Assembly: GCA_963748485.1 (NCBI GenBank)
Contig: CAVVJF010000011.1
Location: forward strand, 806,001-870,000
DNA from: DASRWT01 sp963748485
GTDB taxonomy: Bacteria; Methylomirabilota; Methylomirabilia; Rokubacteriales; CSP1-6
DNA: 64,000 nt
Direction: 5' to 3'
The position numbers and the translations under genes were made by a program. The notes under the pieces were generated by a model. That model was not told the origin of the DNA and made no database searches. It saw only the letters and a list, made by a program, of their open reading frames with translations. This document shows, one piece after another, positions 9,238-17,911 of this stretch; position 1 is the stretch's first letter, and each line of letters begins with the position of its first letter.

Positions 9238-10182
9238 ATGATCGAGAAGACGACGATAGGAACCGGCCGCCCCCGGGTGGCCGCATCGGTGCTGGAGCTC
9301 ATCGGCGGCACGCCACTGGTGCGCCTGAACCACATACCCCGAGCGGGCGGCGCCACCGTGCTCGGCAAGCTCGAGTCCCTCAACCCGGGCGGCAGCGTGA
9401 AGGACCGGATCGCGGTCGCCATGATCGACGACGCCGAGCGGCGCGGGGCGCTCAAGCCCGGCGCCACCGTGGTAGAGCCGACGAGCGGCAACACCGGGAT
9501 CGGCCTGGCCATGGTGTGCGCGGTGCGAGGGTACCGGCTCATCCTCACCATGCCCGACGACTACAGCGTGGAGCGGCAGCGGCTCCTCGCGCGGTACGGC
9601 GCCGAGATCCACCTCACGCCCGCCATCGAGGGCATGACCGGGGCGGTGTTCGCCGCGCAGGAGATGGTGCGCGAGCATCCCGAGTACCTGATGCCGAGCC
9701 AGTTCGAGAACCCGGCCAATCCCGATGTCCACCGCCGCACCACCGCGCTGGAGATTCTCGAGGCGACCGACGGCCGCGTCCACGCCTTCGTGGCCGGGGT
9801 CGGGACCGGCGGCACCGTCACCGGGGTGGGCGAGGTGCTCAAGCAGCGCCTCCCCGGGGTGCGCGTGATCGCGGTGGAGCCCGCCCGCTCGCCCGTGCTC
9901 CAGGGCGGTAAGGCGCGCCCGCACGGCATCCAGGGCATCGGCGCCTCGTTCGTGCCCGCCGTGCTCAACCGCGCCGTGCTCGACGAGATCATCTCGGTTC
10001 GGGACGAGGACGCCACGTCCACCGCGCGCCGTCTGGCCAGAGAGGAAGGCCTCCTGGTGGGCATCTCCGCGGGGGCGAATGTCTGGGCGGCTTGCCAGGT
10101 GTCGTCGCTCCTGCCCGCCGACCAGATCGTGGTGACGGTGCTATGCGATACTGGGGAGCGCTATCTCAGCGTGCCTTTCTGA
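9238..10182 (+). CDS. cysK: Cysteine synthase (O-acetylserine or O-phosphoserine sulfhydrylase family)
   Basis: This PLP enzyme of 314 residues replaces the acetyl or phospho group of an activated serine with sulfide or a thiocarboxylate. The PLP Lys is in NPGGSVKDRIAVAM, the substrate loop is EPTSGNTGIGLAM, and the phosphate cup is GVGTGGTVTGVGEVL. I start at ATG 9238 because AGGGA sits 8 bases upstream; ATG 9229 is possible but has no ribosome site. The next genes are a MoaD-like carrier and a JAMM hydrolase, as in the CysM-CysO-Mec route of actinobacteria. So the sulfur donor may be the carrier thiocarboxylate rather than free sulfide. Confidence 0.93.
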   Translation: MIEKTTIGTGRPRVAASVLELIGGTPLVRLNHIPRAGGATVLGKLESLNPGGSVKDRIAVAMIDDAERRGALKPGATVVEPTSGNTGIGLAMVCAVRGYRLILTMPDDYSVERQRLLARYGAEIHLTPAIEGMTGAVFAAQEMVREHPEYLMPSQFENPANPDVHRRTTALEILEATDGRVHAFVAGVGTGGTVTGVGEVLKQRLPGVRVIAVEPARSPVLQGGKARPHGIQGIGASFVPAVLNRAVLDEIISVRDEDATSTARRLAREEGLLVGISAGANVWAACQVSSLLPADQIVVTVLCDTGERYLSVPF

Positions 10183-10195
10183 GGAGCCACAATCC

Positions 10196-10546
10196 ATGAG
10201 CGTGCAAGTCTACATTCCGACGCCGTTCCGGCGCGCCACCAGCAACAAGGACCGCGTCTCCGTCGAGGCCCCGACCGTGAAGGCCCTGCTCGACGGTCTC
10301 GAGTCGCAGTTCGCCGGGCTCAAGGGCCTGGTCCGCAACGAGCAGGGCGAGATCCATCACCACGTGAACATCTACGTTAACAGCGAGGCCATCGAGTCGC
10401 TCAAGGGACTGGCCACGGCGCTGAAGGACGGCGACGAGGTCTCGATTATTCCGGCCCTCGCCGGGGGGCAGGCCGCCCTCGCCTGGGGGCGGGCCGGTCT
10501 CCGCCGGGCACCGACCGCCGTCGCCGGTGAGCCGGCGTGGCGCTGA
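10196..10546 (+). CDS. MoaD/ThiS-like sulfur-carrier protein (CysO-like) with a C-terminal extension
   Basis: The first ~91 residues are a beta-grasp ubiquitin-like carrier: MSVQVYIPTPFRR, then HVNIYVNSEAIESLKGL and DGDEVSIIPALAGG. In this family the terminal Gly-Gly is adenylated and converted to a thiocarboxylate. Here the reading frame does not stop after GG. It runs on for 25 Ala/Arg-rich residues, ending GEPAWR, and overlaps the start of the JAMM gene by 10 bases. A tail beyond GG would need trimming before activation, a job known for JAMM proteases in some sulfur-carrier systems (QbsE/QbsD). A missed base that hides an earlier stop is the alternative. Confidence 0.85.
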   Translation: MSVQVYIPTPFRRATSNKDRVSVEAPTVKALLDGLESQFAGLKGLVRNEQGEIHHHVNIYVNSEAIESLKGLATALKDGDEVSIIPALAGGQAALAWGRAGLRRAPTAVAGEPAWR

Positions 10547-11028
10547 CCCCGGAGGAATATGCGCGAGTCGAGGCGCAGGCCGTCGACGAGTATCCCGCCG
10601 AGTGTTGCGGCGTCGTGCTCGCCCGCGCGGGCTCGCTGCCGGAGCGTCTCTTACTGCCGTGCCGGAACATCCAGGACGAGCTGAACCGCAAGGACCCCGA
10701 GCGCCATCCGCGCGACGCGCGCACCGCGTACTACATCGACCCCCGCGACCTGCTCACCATCGGCCGGCGCGAGGCCGAGGGCTATCGCGTGGCGACGATC
10801 TATCACTCCCACATTGACGCTGGCGCGTACTTCTCGGAGACGGACAAGCGCAATGCCCTCGTGAACGGCGAGCCGGCCTACCCGGAGGCGGTGTACGTGG
10901 TGGTGTCGGTGATCGAGGGGCGGCCGGCGGGCGCCAACGCCTTCGCGTGGGATCCGGCCCGGCGCGATTTCGTCCAGGTCGAGTTCACCGCCGGCAAGCC
11001 GACTCCTTCGCAACGGACGGCGCAGTGA
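10537..11028 (+). CDS. JAMM/MPN (Mov34) metallopeptidase, Mec-like
   Basis: This is a zinc-dependent isopeptidase-fold protein of 163 residues. It has an upstream Glu in DEYPAECCGVVLA and the full JAMM signature HSHIDAGAYFSETD, matching HxH-x7-S-x2-D. In CysO-CysM systems the related Mec protein releases cysteine from the carrier; other relatives trim carrier tails to expose Gly-Gly. The carrier gene overlaps this start (GTG 10537) and the stop overlaps the hemL GTG, so all are probably made together. The substrate is inferred from neighbours. Confidence 0.9.
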   Translation: MALTPEEYARVEAQAVDEYPAECCGVVLARAGSLPERLLLPCRNIQDELNRKDPERHPRDARTAYYIDPRDLLTIGRREAEGYRVATIYHSHIDAGAYFSETDKRNALVNGEPAYPEAVYVVVSVIEGRPAGANAFAWDPARRDFVQVEFTAGKPTPSQRTAQ

Positions 11029-12305
11029 GCCGCTCCCAGGCACTCTTCACCTCGGCGGGCCGTCTCATGCCGGGCGGCGTCAACAGCCCCGTGCGGGCGT
11101 TCCGCGGGGTCGGCGGCACGCCCTTCTTCGTCGCCCGCGCCTCCGCCGCACGCATCGAGGATGTTGACGGGCGCTCCTACATCGACTTCCTCGGGTCGTG
11201 GGGCCCCTTGATCCTCGGCCATGCCCATCCGTCCGTGGTGGAGGCGCTCGCCGACGCCGCGCGACGGGGCACGAGCTACGGCGCGCCCACCGAGGGCGAG
11301 GTCGAGATGGCGGCGGTGATCGCGCGCGCGATGCCCTCGATCGAGATGCTGCGGCTGGTGTCCTCCGGCACGGAGGCGGCGATGAGCGCCATCCGGCTGG
11401 CCCGGGGCGCCACCGGCCGCGACCTCGTGGTGAAGTTCGACGGCTGCTACCACGGCCACGCCGACAGCCTCCTCGTGAAGGCCGGCTCGGGCGGCGCCAC
11501 CTTCGGTGTGCCCGACAGCGGCGGCGTCCCCGCCGCGCTGGCCGCGCTCACGGTGGCGCTGCCCTTCAACGATCTCGACGCCGTCGCACGCTTCATGGTC
11601 GCGCGCGGCTCCGATGTCGCGGTGATTGTCGTCGAGCCGGTGGCGGGGAACATGGGCGTGGTGCCGCCCGCGCCCGGCTATCTGCAGGGGCTGCGTGAGC
11701 TCTGCACGCGGCATGGCGCCATCCTGCTCTTCGACGAGGTCATCACGGGATTCCGCGTCGCACCCGGAGGCGCCCAGGCCCTCTACGGCGTGCGTCCGGA
11801 CCTCACCTGTCTGGGCAAGATCATCGGCGGCGGGTTGCCCGTCGGTGCCTACGGCGGGCGGCGCGATCTCATGGAACAGGTGTCGCCGCTGGGCGGCGTC
11901 TATCAGGCAGGGACGCTGTCGGGGAATCCACTCGCGGTGGCGGCCGGGCTCGCGACGCTCCGCGCCCTCACCGACGAGGCAGTGTACCGCCGGCTGGAGG
12001 CGCTCGGCGCGCAGCTCGAAGCTGGGCTGCGGGACGCCGCCGCGCGCGCGAGTGTGCCGCTCACTGTGAACCGGGTGGGCTCCATGCTCACCGGGTTCTT
12101 CACGGGCTCGCCGGTGGTGGATCTCGCCTCGGCGAAGCGCTCGGATACCGCCCGCTACGCCCGATTCTTCCACGGCATGCTCGAGCGGGGGGTCTTTCTC
12201 GCCGCCTCGCAATTCGAGGCCGCCTTCGTCTCCCTCGCGCACACCGATGACGATATCGAAGCGGCCGCCCAAGCCGCCCGGGAGACCCTCAAAACGCTCG
12301 CCTAA
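11025..12305 (+). CDS. hemL: Glutamate-1-semialdehyde 2,1-aminomutase
   Basis: HemL converts glutamate-1-semialdehyde to 5-aminolevulinate, the step between HemA and HemB. The 426-residue class III aminotransferase-fold protein starts with GTG overlapping the JAMM gene stop. It contains LMPGGVNSPVRAFRGVGG, SGTEAAMSAIRLARG, FDEVITGFRVAPGGAQ and the PLP Lys in CLGKIIGGGLPVGAYGG. It lies at the end of the heme-cysteine run, separated from the other hem genes by the four rrf2-cysK-carrier-JAMM genes. Confidence 0.97.
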   Translation: MSRSQALFTSAGRLMPGGVNSPVRAFRGVGGTPFFVARASAARIEDVDGRSYIDFLGSWGPLILGHAHPSVVEALADAARRGTSYGAPTEGEVEMAAVIARAMPSIEMLRLVSSGTEAAMSAIRLARGATGRDLVVKFDGCYHGHADSLLVKAGSGGATFGVPDSGGVPAALAALTVALPFNDLDAVARFMVARGSDVAVIVVEPVAGNMGVVPPAPGYLQGLRELCTRHGAILLFDEVITGFRVAPGGAQALYGVRPDLTCLGKIIGGGLPVGAYGGRRDLMEQVSPLGGVYQAGTLSGNPLAVAAGLATLRALTDEAVYRRLEALGAQLEAGLRDAAARASVPLTVNRVGSMLTGFFTGSPVVDLASAKRSDTARYARFFHGMLERGVFLAASQFEAAFVSLAHTDDDIEAAAQAARETLKTLA

Positions 12306-12318
12306 ACGCACAACTCTA

Positions 12319-12348
12319 TTGACACTTACTTTTCCTGCGTGATAGGGT
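12319..12348 (+). promoter_or_regulatory. Sigma70-like promoter upstream of the act genes
   Basis: A consensus TTGACA (12319-12324), 18-base spacer and TAGGGT (12343-12348) with an extended TG two bases upstream lie in the 216-base gap between hemL and actB. The rest of the gap has no coding signature and in particular no CxxCH motif. Confidence 0.6.
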
Positions 12349-12521
12349 TCACAAGGTTTCGGCAGGGCGATCGATCCAATCGGGGCGAGAGCCAACGGTG
12401 GTTGCGCTTGGCGGCGCGAGGAGGGCCGAAGCGTAGATGACGGCGAGCGCCCGGACCGTGCCGCCGAGCCCCTTGCGTCGTGCCGGCGGGGCGTCCAGCG
12501 TGGAATCAACAGGGAGACCCG

Positions 12522-15514
12522 ATGAGCGGGATTGATCGCCGGTCGTTCTTCCGGATCGTGGCTGCTTCCGGGGCCGCGACGGCCGCCGCGGGTTGCGGTC
12601 CCACCGCCGAGAAGCTGTACCCGTACGTGTCGCCCCCCGAGAACATCGTGCCGGGGGTGGCCGTTCACTTCGCCACCGTCTGCCGCGAGTGCTCCACCGG
12701 CTGCGGCGTACTCGCCAAGAACCGCGACGGGCGCGTCATCAAGCTCGAGGGCAATCCCGACCATCCCGTGAACGCCGGCGGCCTCTGCATCCGCGGGCAC
12801 GCCGCCCTCCAGGGGCTCTATCATCCCGACCGCTATCGCGGCGCGCTCGTGGACGCCAAGTTCGCGCCGTGGGAATCGGCCGAGAAGATCGTCGGTGACA
12901 AGCTGGCCGCCCTCGTGCGCGGCAAGCAGGGCGGCAAGATCGCGGTGGTGACGGGCCTCGAGACGGGCAGTCTCGCCCGTCTCCTCGACGAGTGGGTGAA
13001 GGCGCTCGGCGCGCGGCCCCGCGTGGCGTACGAGCCGCTGGGGCTGGAAGCCATCCGCGCGGCGAACCGCGCGTCGTTCGGGCGCGACGCCATCCCTGAG
13101 TACGCGATCGAAGAGGCCGGCTACCTGGTGTCGTTCGGGGCCGACTTCCTGGAGACGTGGCTCTCGCCAGTCGGGCACTCCGCCGCCTTCGCCAAGATGC
13201 ACGCGCTGTCCGCTGGGAAGGCGGGTACGTTCGTGCACGTCGAGCCGCGGCTGTCCATGACCGCCGCCAACGCCGACCAGTGGCTGCGCAACGCGCCGGG
13301 CACGGAGGGGCCGCTGGCCCTCGCCATGCTCAAGGTGATCGTGGACGAGGGGCTGGTTGCGCCCGGCGCCGACGCGCGCGCGCTCGGCGGCGCGGTACAG
13401 GGGATCGACGTCGCCGCGATCGCCACCAAGTCCGGCGTTCCCGCCGACACCATTAAGCGCGTGGCCCACGACCTCGCCGCGTCCAAGACCGGGCTCGTGC
13501 TGGGCGGTGGCGCCGCGGTGTCGGGGTCGAACGCGACCGATATGCTACAGGCGGTGAACCTGCTCAACGTGGCCATCGGGGCCGTGGGCAAGCGCGTCCG
13601 CTTCGGCGGCGACACCGCGCGCGCGGGGACGTACGCCGACATGCTCGCCCTCACTCAGGCCATGGCCAAGGGCGAGATCGAGGTGCTCATCCTGGGCGAC
13701 GTCAATCCCGTCTACACGATGCCGCCCAAGTCGGGATTCGCCGAGGCTCTCGCCAAGGTGCCGATGGTGGTGAGCCTGGCGAACCGGCCGAACGAGACCA
13801 CCGCGAAGGCCCACATCGTGCTACCCGCGCTGCACTGGCTCGAGTCCTGGGGCGACCATGTCGCCGCGCCGGGCGTGGTGGGGCTCATGCAGCCGGCGAT
13901 GGGGCCGGTGGAGATCGGCGGCAAGCCGGTGGACGGCCGCGCGACGGGCGGCATCTTCCTCTCGATCGGCCGGCAGGCGCTGGGACTCAGCGCCGAGCCC
14001 GGCAAGGGCGGGCTTCAGACGCCGACCTTCGCGGAGTACGTGAAGGCGGAGTGGACGGCCGCCGCGCGCGATGCCGCCAAGGGCAAGCCCTTCGCGGAAT
14101 TCTGGGAGGAGTCGCTGCGCCGTGGCGGGATCTGGCGCGACACGGCGGCCGCTGCGCCGGCGCTGCGGCCGGACGCTCTGCGCGTGAAGGTGGAGGCGGC
14201 GCGGCTCGAAGGCGACGGCACGCACGCGCTCCTCGTCGTGCCCTCCGCGCGCTTCTACGACGGCCGCGGCGCCGACCGCGCGTGGCTCCAGGAAGCGCCC
14301 GACACCATGACGCAGGTGGCCTGGGACGCCTGGGTGGAGATCCCCACCGAGACGGCCAAGCGCCTCGGCGTGACGCGGGGCGACCTCGTCACCCTCACCT
14401 CGCCGCACGGGCGCGTGGAGTTGCCCGCCTATCCGGTGGAGACGCTTCATCCCGGCGCGGTGGCGGTGGCCATGGGGCAGGGCCACGCGTACCCGGGCGC
14501 CTACGGGCGGGCGCGCGGGCTGAACACGGGGCGCCAATCCGGTGACGCTGCTGGGCGCGAGCCCCGAGGCGGCCTCGGGCGCGCCTCCCGTACCTCGCGG
14601 TGAAGGTGGCCGTCGCCAAGGGGGCGGGCCGCCGCGCGCTCGCGGTTCCGCAGGCGACCTTCGACCAGGACCATCGCGAGATCGCCCAGCACATCGGGCT
14701 CGGCGCCGCCCGGGAGCTGGAGCTGCGCGGCAAGCCGCCCGAGCACGCGAGCCATCCCAGCATGTACCCGCCGGTGAAGTATCCCGACCAGCGCTGGGGG
14801 ATGACGGTGGACCTCGATCGCTGCACGGGGTGCCAGGCCTGCGTGGTCGCCTGCGTGACGGAGAACAACGTGCCGGTGGTGGGCCGGGAGCAGGTCGCCT
14901 ACGGCCGCGACCAGCACTGGCTCCGCCTCGAGCGCTGGGAGGAGGGGCCGGCCGCGCATCCTGAGAACATCTTCCTGCCGATGTTCTGCCAGCACTGCGG
15001 GGTGGCGCCCTGCGAGCCGGTTTGCCCGGTCTACGCCGCCTATCACACGCGGGATGGCCTCAACGCGCCAGGTCTACAACCGCTGCGTGGGCACGCGGTA
15101 CTGCGGCAACAACTGCCCCTACCACGTGCGCCGCTTCAACTGGTTCTACTACCAGTGGCCGTCGCCGCTGGATCTCCAGCTCAATCCCGACGTCACCGTG
15201 CGCCAGCTCGGGGTCATGGAGAAGTGCACCATGTGCGTCCAGCGCATCATCGAGGGCAAGGACCGGGCGCGCGACGCGGGCCGGCGGCCCAAGGACGGCG
15301 AGATCCGCACCGCGTGCCAGCAGACCTGCCCCACCCAGGCCATCACCTTCGGCGACCTCAAGGACGACAAGTCCGAGGTGGCCAAGCTGTCGCGCTCGCG
15401 CGCGCGGCTATCACGTCCTCGAGGAGCTGGGGACGCGCCCGGCCGTGACGTACCTCAAGAAGGTAGTGCGCGACGGCGCCGGCAAGCCCGCCGCGGGAGG
15501 GCCACAAGGCATGA
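12522..15514 (+). CDS. actB: Alternative complex III subunit ActB (MopB-like domain plus Fe-S domain)
   Basis: ActB is the large periplasmic subunit of the quinol-oxidising alternative complex III. A twin-arginine signal (DRRSFFRIVAASGAA) follows ATG 12522, with AGGGAGA upstream. The molybdopterin-oxidoreductase-like domain includes DFLETWLSPVGHSAAFAKM and VEPRLSMTAANADQWL. Near its N-terminus are four Cys spaced C-x2-C-x3-C-x27-C (CRECSTGCG then GGLCIRG), a [4Fe-4S] pattern. The C-terminal ferredoxin-like domain has CTGCQACVVAC, FCQHCGVAPCEPVCP, RYCGNNCPYHVRRF and EKCTMCVQR with CQQTCPTQA. Frame changes near 14532, 14589, 15069, 15405 and 15500 are each repaired by removing one C. About 990 residues after repair. 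Confidence 0.87.
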
Positions 15515-16884
15515 GCGTGGGCACCGAGCCGCGCGCGGTCACCTGGGCCGACGTCAACCGCGACGTCGAGCGCACGGTGGGCATGCCCGGCAACACGTAC
15601 TTCGCCTGGATGTGCCTGGTCGCGCCTGACCCTGGCCGCGGGCGTGGTGGCGTGGACCTACCAGATCTACACGGGGATGGGCGCGGCGGGCAAGCGCACG
15701 CCCCAGATGTGGGCGATGTACATCACCACCTTCGTGTTCTGGATCGGCATCGGCCACGCGGGGACGCTGATCTCCGCGGTCCTCTACCTCTTCAGGGCGA
15801 AGTGGCGCACGTCGATCTATCGCGGGCGCGGAGGCGATGACGGTGTTCGCGGTCATGACCGCGGGCCTGTTCCCCCTGATCCACGCGGGCCGGATGTGGT
15901 TCGCCTACTGGCTCACGCCGTATCCCAACCAGCGCTACCTCTGGCCGAACTTCAAGTCGCCGCTGGTGTGGGACGTGTTCGCGATCTCGACCTATCTCAC
16001 CATCAGCGTGGTCTTCTTCCTCGTGGGGCTGGTGCCCGATATCGCCGCCCTGCGCGACCGGTCCACCGGCATCAAGAAGAAGATCTACACCGTGATGGCG
16101 ATGGGCTGGGAGGGCTCCGACACCCAGTGGAAGCACTACCGCCGAGGCTACGGCCTCCTCGCCGCGCTCGCCACGCCCCTCGTGCTGTCCGTGCACAGCG
16201 TGGTGTCGTTCGACTTCGCGATGGCGCTGGTGCCCGGGTGGCACTCCACCCTCTTCGCGCCGTTCTTCGTGGACGGGGCCATCTTCTCCGGCTTCGCCAT
16301 GGTGCTCGTCCTCATCCTGCCCATGCGGTACTACTTCAACTGGTACCCCTACATCACCGACAAGCACCTGGACGCGATGGCGAAGCTGATCCTCGTGACC
16401 AGCCTCGTGCTGACGTACTTCTACGCCTGCGAGGTGTTCACCGCTTGGTACAGCGGCGACCACTTCGAGCGGGCAAGCGTGTTCGCGAAGGCGACGAAGC
16501 AGTACGCGTGGGCCTACTGGACGATGTACTTCTGCAACAGCGTGGTGCCCCTCATCCTGTTCTGGAAGAAGGCGCGTACCAACACGACATCCTCTACGTG
16601 GTGTCGATCCTCGTGCTCATCGGCATGTGGTTCGAGCGGTTCAACATCATCGTCCCCGGGCTGGGGCACGACTTCTACCCGTACACGTGGGGCACCTATG
16701 TCCCGACCGTCACGGACTCCACCATCATCGTGGGGTCCTTCGCGTGGTTCTTCATCCTGTTCCTCGGCTTCATCCGCGTGATGCCCTCGCTCAGCATCGT
16801 GGAGGTCAAGGAAGTCCTGCCCCATCCGCTCAAGCACGCGGCGCATGGGGCGGTTCACGGGGCACATCAGGGGGAGGGCACTAG
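15511..16884 (+). CDS. actC: Alternative complex III membrane subunit ActC (NrfD-like)
   Basis: ActC is a polytopic NrfD-family subunit that binds quinol. It starts MSVGTEPRAVTWADVNRDVE, overlapping the repaired actB stop. Hydrophobic helices follow, with WAMYITTFVFWIGIGHAGTL, AGRMWFAYWLTPYPNQR, GYGLLAALATPLVLSVHSVV and MWFERFNIIVPGLGHDFYPY. This order is typical of ActC rather than of short NrfD proteins. Frame changes lie near 15629, 15821, 16583 (here a base seems missing) and 16850. The end at TAG 16882-16884 assumes the last change. Next in line is actD. Confidence 0.86.
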
Positions 16885-17394
16885 GTGGCGGCGGCGGCCA
16901 GCGTTCTCGGCATCTTCGCGCACGTCGACACCACGCTGCAGGCCATCCGCGACCTGCGCGCCAAGGGCTACGCGGACCTCACCGTCTACACGCCGGTCCC
17001 AGTGGAGGAGATCGAGGAGGAGATCGAGCACGTGCGGCCGCACTCCAAGGTCCGCCTGTTCACCCTGATCGGGGGGGTGACGGGGACGGCCACTGGCTTC
17101 TTCCTCACCATCTGGTCCTCGCTCAAGTGGGATCTGGTCACCGGCGGCAAGGCCCCCGTGTCCATTCCCCCGTTCGTCATCATCGGCTTCGAGCTCACCA
17201 TCCTCTTCGGCGGCCTCGCCACCGTGCTCGCGGTGCTGCTGCTGGGACGGCTGCCCAAGCTCAAGCCGTCGCCGACCTATGATCCGCGCTTCACCCTCGA
17301 CCGCTTCGGGGTCGCGGTGGCCTGTCCCCCCGATCGGGCCCAGGCCGTCTCCGCGCTGCTGTCGGCGGCAGGGGCGGAGGAAGTGCGGCGATGA
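16885..17394 (+). CDS. actD: Alternative complex III subunit ActD (DUF3341)
   Basis: This 169-residue DUF3341 protein is the ActD membrane subunit. Its N-terminal cytoplasmic domain (VLGIFAHVDTTLQAIRDLRA, DLTVYTPVP) is followed by a hairpin of two transmembrane helices (LFTLIGGVTGTATGFFLTIW and FVIIGFELTILFGGLATVL). A short C-terminal domain ends VACPPDRAQAVSALLS. The frame is clean. GTG 16885 directly follows the actC stop, and the TGA overlaps the actE ATG. Confidence 0.92.
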   Translation: MAAAASVLGIFAHVDTTLQAIRDLRAKGYADLTVYTPVPVEEIEEEIEHVRPHSKVRLFTLIGGVTGTATGFFLTIWSSLKWDLVTGGKAPVSIPPFVIIGFELTILFGGLATVLAVLLLGRLPKLKPSPTYDPRFTLDRFGVAVACPPDRAQAVSALLSAAGAEEVRR

Positions 17395-17911
17395 TCAAGA
17401 AGTACGGGCTCCGCGTCCTCTTTCTCCTGTGCCTCGGAGTGGTGGGGCTGGGCGGCGCCGCCCTGGGCGGACCGTCGCCATGCGCTGGCTCGACAACATG
17501 ACGGCGACCCCGGCGGTGCGGGTGGGGGAGCGAGCCTTCGCCATGCCCGTGGGCAGCGTGCCGCGCGAGGGCGGCGAGCTCCCGTACGCCAAGGAAGAGC
17601 GGGAGGCGGCGATGGCGCGGAAGAACCCCGTGCCCGCCAGCCCTGAGTCGGTGAAGCGGGGCGCGGAGCTCTGGGCTGTCTACTGCGTTCCGTGCCACGG
17701 CGTCAGCGCCAAGGGTGACGGCCTCGTCACCACCAAGTTCATCCCCGCCCAGGACCTCACCAACCCCGACCTCCAGAAGACGCGGACCGACGGATTCTGG
17801 CAGCACTACATCGGGGCGGGGGGCGCGGTGATGCCCGCCTACGGGGAGGCGCTGTCTCCCGAGGAGCGCTGGCACCTCGTCAACTTCGTCCGCACCCTGG
17901 CCAAGCGATGA
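17391..17911 (+). CDS. actE: Alternative complex III monoheme cytochrome c subunit ActE
   Basis: ActE is a periplasmic c-type cytochrome of the complex. An N-terminal hydrophobic export signal (MIKKYGLRVLFLLCLGVVGL) precedes a class I cytochrome domain with one heme motif, CVPCHG, and a distal Met candidate in GAVMPAYGEALSPEERWHLV. It has no second CxxCH. A frame change near 17470 (a base seems lost) separates signal and domain. The TGA overlaps the ATG of actF. Confidence 0.88.

Noticed and set aside
12306..12521. A small gene or riboswitch in the hemL-actB gap.
   Set aside because: No open frame with a start and ribosome site and no CxxCH motif is visible. Only the promoter can be supported; I see no conserved riboswitch core.
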